From contig VGJH01000044.1 of assembly GCA_016867505.1 (NCBI GenBank), positions 1 to 8,259 of the forward strand: a stretch of DNA of 8,259 bases, written 5' to 3'. A model generated the notes under the pieces. It worked only from the letters and a program-made list of their open reading frames with translations. It was not told the DNA's origin and ran no database searches. The first letter of the stretch is position 1; every line of letters begins with the position of its first letter. A program made the position numbers and the translations under genes. Below, piece by piece: positions 6,873 to 8,259 of the stretch. Origin of the DNA: Candidatus Bathyarchaeota archaeon (lineage in GTDB: Archaea; Thermoproteota; Bathyarchaeia; TCS64).

Positions 6873-7169
6873 TTAACCGCCCTTGCTTATCATCAGGATA
6901 ACGATGATAAGACCGTAGATAGCTAGACCTTCACCCAGAGCTACAAACAGCAGAGACTAGATTGAAAGCTCAGATTTCTGTGTAAGCATCTCTGCACCTG
7001 CTTTCGCAGCAACCATGATGGCTAAGGCTGCAGCGAAGCCTGTTCCCATCAACGTTAATGCTGCAGTCAGTAGTGGCCAAGTCGATTCAGGTATCATCCC
7101 TTCTCCTCCTCCCAGTGTTAGAAATAATGAGAAGAATATGCTCAGTAAAAGCATAAAAACGCCAAACAC
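6873..7169 (-). CDS. atpK: A/V-type ATP synthase proteolipid subunit K, with an in-frame TAG
   Basis: This is the membrane rotor subunit (c/K ring) of the archaeal rotary ATPase. Read through one TAG it is 98 residues. It has an N-terminal hydrophobic signal or helix (residues 1-19). Helix 1 is at about 31-55 (WPLLTAALTLMGTGFAAALA). A polar loop KAGAEMLTQKSE follows, and helix 2 is at about 72-94. Helix 2 holds Glu80 in FVALGEGLAIYGLI, the ion-carrying carboxylate found in the family. The TAG is codon 71, just before helix 2; without readthrough the product lacks Glu80 and cannot work. The stop after SKGG is TAA. The start is uncertain: GTG at 7169 has no clear ribosome binding site, ATG at 7154 is possible, and the frame stays open up to a TGA at 7200-7202. 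No other atp gene is in the window. Confidence 0.82.
6957..6959 (-). other. In-frame TAG inside atpK, possible sense codon
   Basis: On the minus strand TAG separates QKSELSI from SLLFVALGEGLAIYG, both in one frame and both clearly AtpK. The site is the loop-to-helix 2 junction, where relatives vary and, from memory, often carry a polar or basic residue. No other damage is seen between the start and the TAA. Confidence 0.7.
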
Positions 7170-7171
7170 AA

Positions 7172-7309
7172 TCAGCGAAGTGCCCCCGATTGCGCTTTTT
7201 CATTCAAATGAATCATTGGTCGGCTTTTCTCTTTGCCTTGTTGATATGTGGTTAAAAATACAACTTTAACTGATTTGAAAGCCTCTTCTAAACCGTCTAA
7301 TTTGTTCAT
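7172..7309 (-). CDS. 45-residue ORF upstream of atpK, possibly a remnant of a PPOX-type flavoprotein
   Basis: The ORF runs ATG to TGA and ends 2 nt before the atpK GTG. The protein has VVFLTTYQQGKEKSRPM, which resembles the first strands of pyridoxamine 5'-phosphate oxidase-like flavoproteins (typical pattern: FLATxxxGxPxxRPM). Those proteins run to 120-150 residues, so only the N-terminal third would be present and no flavin-binding fold could form. AGGA lies 5 nt before the ATG, and a TATA-like TTCTATAT (7347-7354) lies about 40 nt upstream, so translation is plausible. It may be a truncated gene, an upstream ORF in the atpK leader or coincidence. The likeness is from memory of the pattern only. 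Confidence 0.4.
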   Translation of the reverse strand: MNKLDGLEEAFKSVKVVFLTTYQQGKEKSRPMIHLNEKAQSGALR

Positions 7310-7315
7310 TGTAAT

Positions 7316-7329
7316 CCTAATCTATTAGG
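7316..7329. promoter_or_regulatory. 14-bp perfect palindrome at the predicted start of the atpK leader
   Basis: CCTAAT-CT-ATTAGG is a perfect 6-2-6 inverted repeat containing G/C pairs at its ends. It sits between the TATA-like box (7347-7354) and the ATG at 7309, covering the predicted transcription start near 7323 and the AGGA ribosome site. That is a classic position for a repressor operator in archaea; the factor is unknown. Confidence 0.4.
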
Positions 7330-7339
7330 AAGAAGGTTT

Positions 7340-7354
7340 AAAAAAGATATAGAA
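7340..7354 (-). promoter_or_regulatory. TATA-like box for the ORF/atpK unit, next to a T-run after tfb
   Basis: On the minus strand this stretch reads TTCTATATC followed by six T residues, beginning 5 nt after the tfb stop. The first part can serve as a TATA box for the downstream ORF and atpK. The T-run could end tfb transcription. The two roles overlap in position, so the assignment is tentative. Confidence 0.35.
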
Positions 7355-7358
7355 AATT

Positions 7359-8259
7359 TCACTGCGTTATTGAAGATATTGTAGGAGTTTCGGCGATGAT
7401 TCTTATATTCAGATCACTTAGAGAGTTCTCTAATCCTCGCAGCCTGTTACGTAGTGTGACTTCAGTGGTTCCAGCAGCCATTGCCACGTCTTTTTGAATT
7501 CTTTTCTCTTTTTTCTCTAAGCAAGCCATATACAGTGCTGCTGCAGCTAGACCTCGTGGGTCTTTTCCAGTCAATTCCTGTTTAATTTTTGCCTTTTTTA
7601 ATATACCAATTGCATACTCTTCAGTGATACGTTTTAACTTCAACCTCGATGCAATACTTGGAATAAATTTAGTAGGATCATCTACCGGCATCCTTAAGCC
7701 CAGTTCACGAATTAGTAGCCTGTATGTTCGTGCAACTTCAGAGTGTTCTCTGGTACTCTCCTGAGATATTTTCTTCAGTGGCCTTGGCACTTCCGTTGCT
7801 CTGCAAGCAGCATAAATTGAAGCTGCAACAAAAGCGTCAATAGAGCGCCCTCTGATAAGATCTTTCTTTAATGCTTTTCTGTAAATTGCAGCTGCTTGCT
7901 CTTTCACGTTTTGAGGTATATGCAAATTAACACTCATTCTATCAAGTTCAGCCATAGCGATGCTAAGGTTTCGTCTCCATGTTTCATCAAATTTTGAGCG
8001 ATTATCATATTTTCTTAAACGATCCATTCTGTTAATTATTTGACTATTCAAACGCTTTCCAGAAGCATCCCTGTCTCCCTTAAACACAGTTGATAAGCCC
8101 TTATCAAAAAGTGTTAAAGAAGAACCTAATCCCGCTCTACTGCGATTATCTTTCTCAGTTGTTGTGAAAGCTCTCCACTCGGGTCCTCGATCTACGATAT
8201 CATCTTCCAACACCAGTCCGCAGTTACCACAGACTCGTTCACCATTTTCAAGGTCACTG
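7359..8259 (-). CDS. tfb: Transcription initiation factor B (TFB), 5' end outside window
   Basis: TFB binds the TBP-TATA complex and recruits archaeal RNA polymerase. The visible part is 299 codons, open to the window edge, so an internal GTG at 8213 is not the true start. The fragment begins inside the zinc ribbon: GERVCGNCGLVLEDD holds the second CxxC pair, and the first pair is outside. Next come the B-reader/linker signatures GPEWRAF and SLTLFDKGLSTVF. Two cyclin-like repeats follow. The first is around AELDRMSVNLHIPQNV to ASIYAACRATEVPRPLKKIS. The second runs from FIPSIASRLKL through GLAAAALYMAC to GTTEVTLRNR, the DNA-contacting helix-turn-helix region. The layout and approximately 310-residue expected length are those of ordinary TFB. 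It stops at TGA; no lesion is seen. Confidence 0.96.
   Translation of the reverse strand, partial: SDLENGERVCGNCGLVLEDDIVDRGPEWRAFTTTEKDNRSRAGLGSSLTLFDKGLSTVFKGDRDASGKRLNSQIINRMDRLRKYDNRSKFDETWRRNLSIAMAELDRMSVNLHIPQNVKEQAAAIYRKALKKDLIRGRSIDAFVAASIYAACRATEVPRPLKKISQESTREHSEVARTYRLLIRELGLRMPVDDPTKFIPSIASRLKLKRITEEYAIGILKKAKIKQELTGKDPRGLAAAALYMACLEKKEKRIQKDVAMAAGTTEVTLRNRLRGLENSLSDLNIRIIAETPTISSITQ

Noticed and set aside
6957..7169. A complete 70-residue membrane protein ending at the TAG
   Set aside because: The same frame continues after the TAG into the conserved second helix of AtpK and its essential glutamate, so the TAG is internal to one gene.
7015..7269. Plus-strand ORF opposite atpK
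   Set aside because: It is antisense to the clearly recognisable atpK and the short ORF upstream and has no protein-like motif.
1..8259. tRNA, rRNA, CRISPR array or insertion sequence
   Set aside because: No cloverleaf-like segment, spaced direct repeats, transposase motif or terminal inverted repeats were seen in the short intergenic regions.

Overview
The window is archaeal. It carries a transcription factor B (TFB) gene, a rotary A/V-type ATPase proteolipid gene (atpK), a separate purS in a purS-purL-purQ cluster, and TATA-like boxes placed as expected for archaeal promoters. It is moderately AT-rich. I cannot assign a phylum with confidence; a Bathyarchaeia- or Asgard-like lineage is only a guess.

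Layout. On the + strand, the 3' part of purC (2-493) is followed 6 nt later by purF (500-1940). Next come a minus-strand gene of unknown function (1937-2731), a divergent promoter region (2732-2824) and purE on the + strand (2825-3265). Three genes follow on the minus strand, transcribed purS -> purL -> purQ (6719 down to 3275), with 1-nt and 4-nt overlaps that suggest translational coupling. Last, also on the minus strand, are atpK (6873-7169), a 45-codon ORF just upstream of it (7172-7309) and the C-terminal 299 codons of tfb (7359 to the window end). No stretch over 300 bases lacks a gene.

Function. PurF makes phosphoribosylamine from PRPP and glutamine. PurS/PurL/PurQ form the FGAM synthase complex. 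PurE and PurC carry out the AIR carboxylation and succinocarboxamide steps. So most of the window is de novo IMP synthesis, split over three transcription units; purK, purM, purD and purH are not here.

Main surprise. Two conserved genes are interrupted by in-frame TAG codons. In atpK the TAG at 6957-6959 lies between the two conserved membrane helices, before the essential ion-binding glutamate, and the frame stays open afterwards through the canonical second helix to a TAA. In purF a TAG at 1542-1544 lies immediately before the PRPP-binding motif, at a site where relatives usually have lysine. None of the ten genes or ORFs whose ends are visible stops at TAG (six TAA, four TGA, reading through the two internal TAGs). 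This fits UAG being a sense codon, pyrrolysine being the known archaeal candidate. purF also shows two apparent -1 frame changes. One is beside the start codon. The other falls exactly on an A-AAA-AAG heptamer in slippery phase. Pseudogene decay or sequencing errors in A-runs therefore remain real alternatives for purF.
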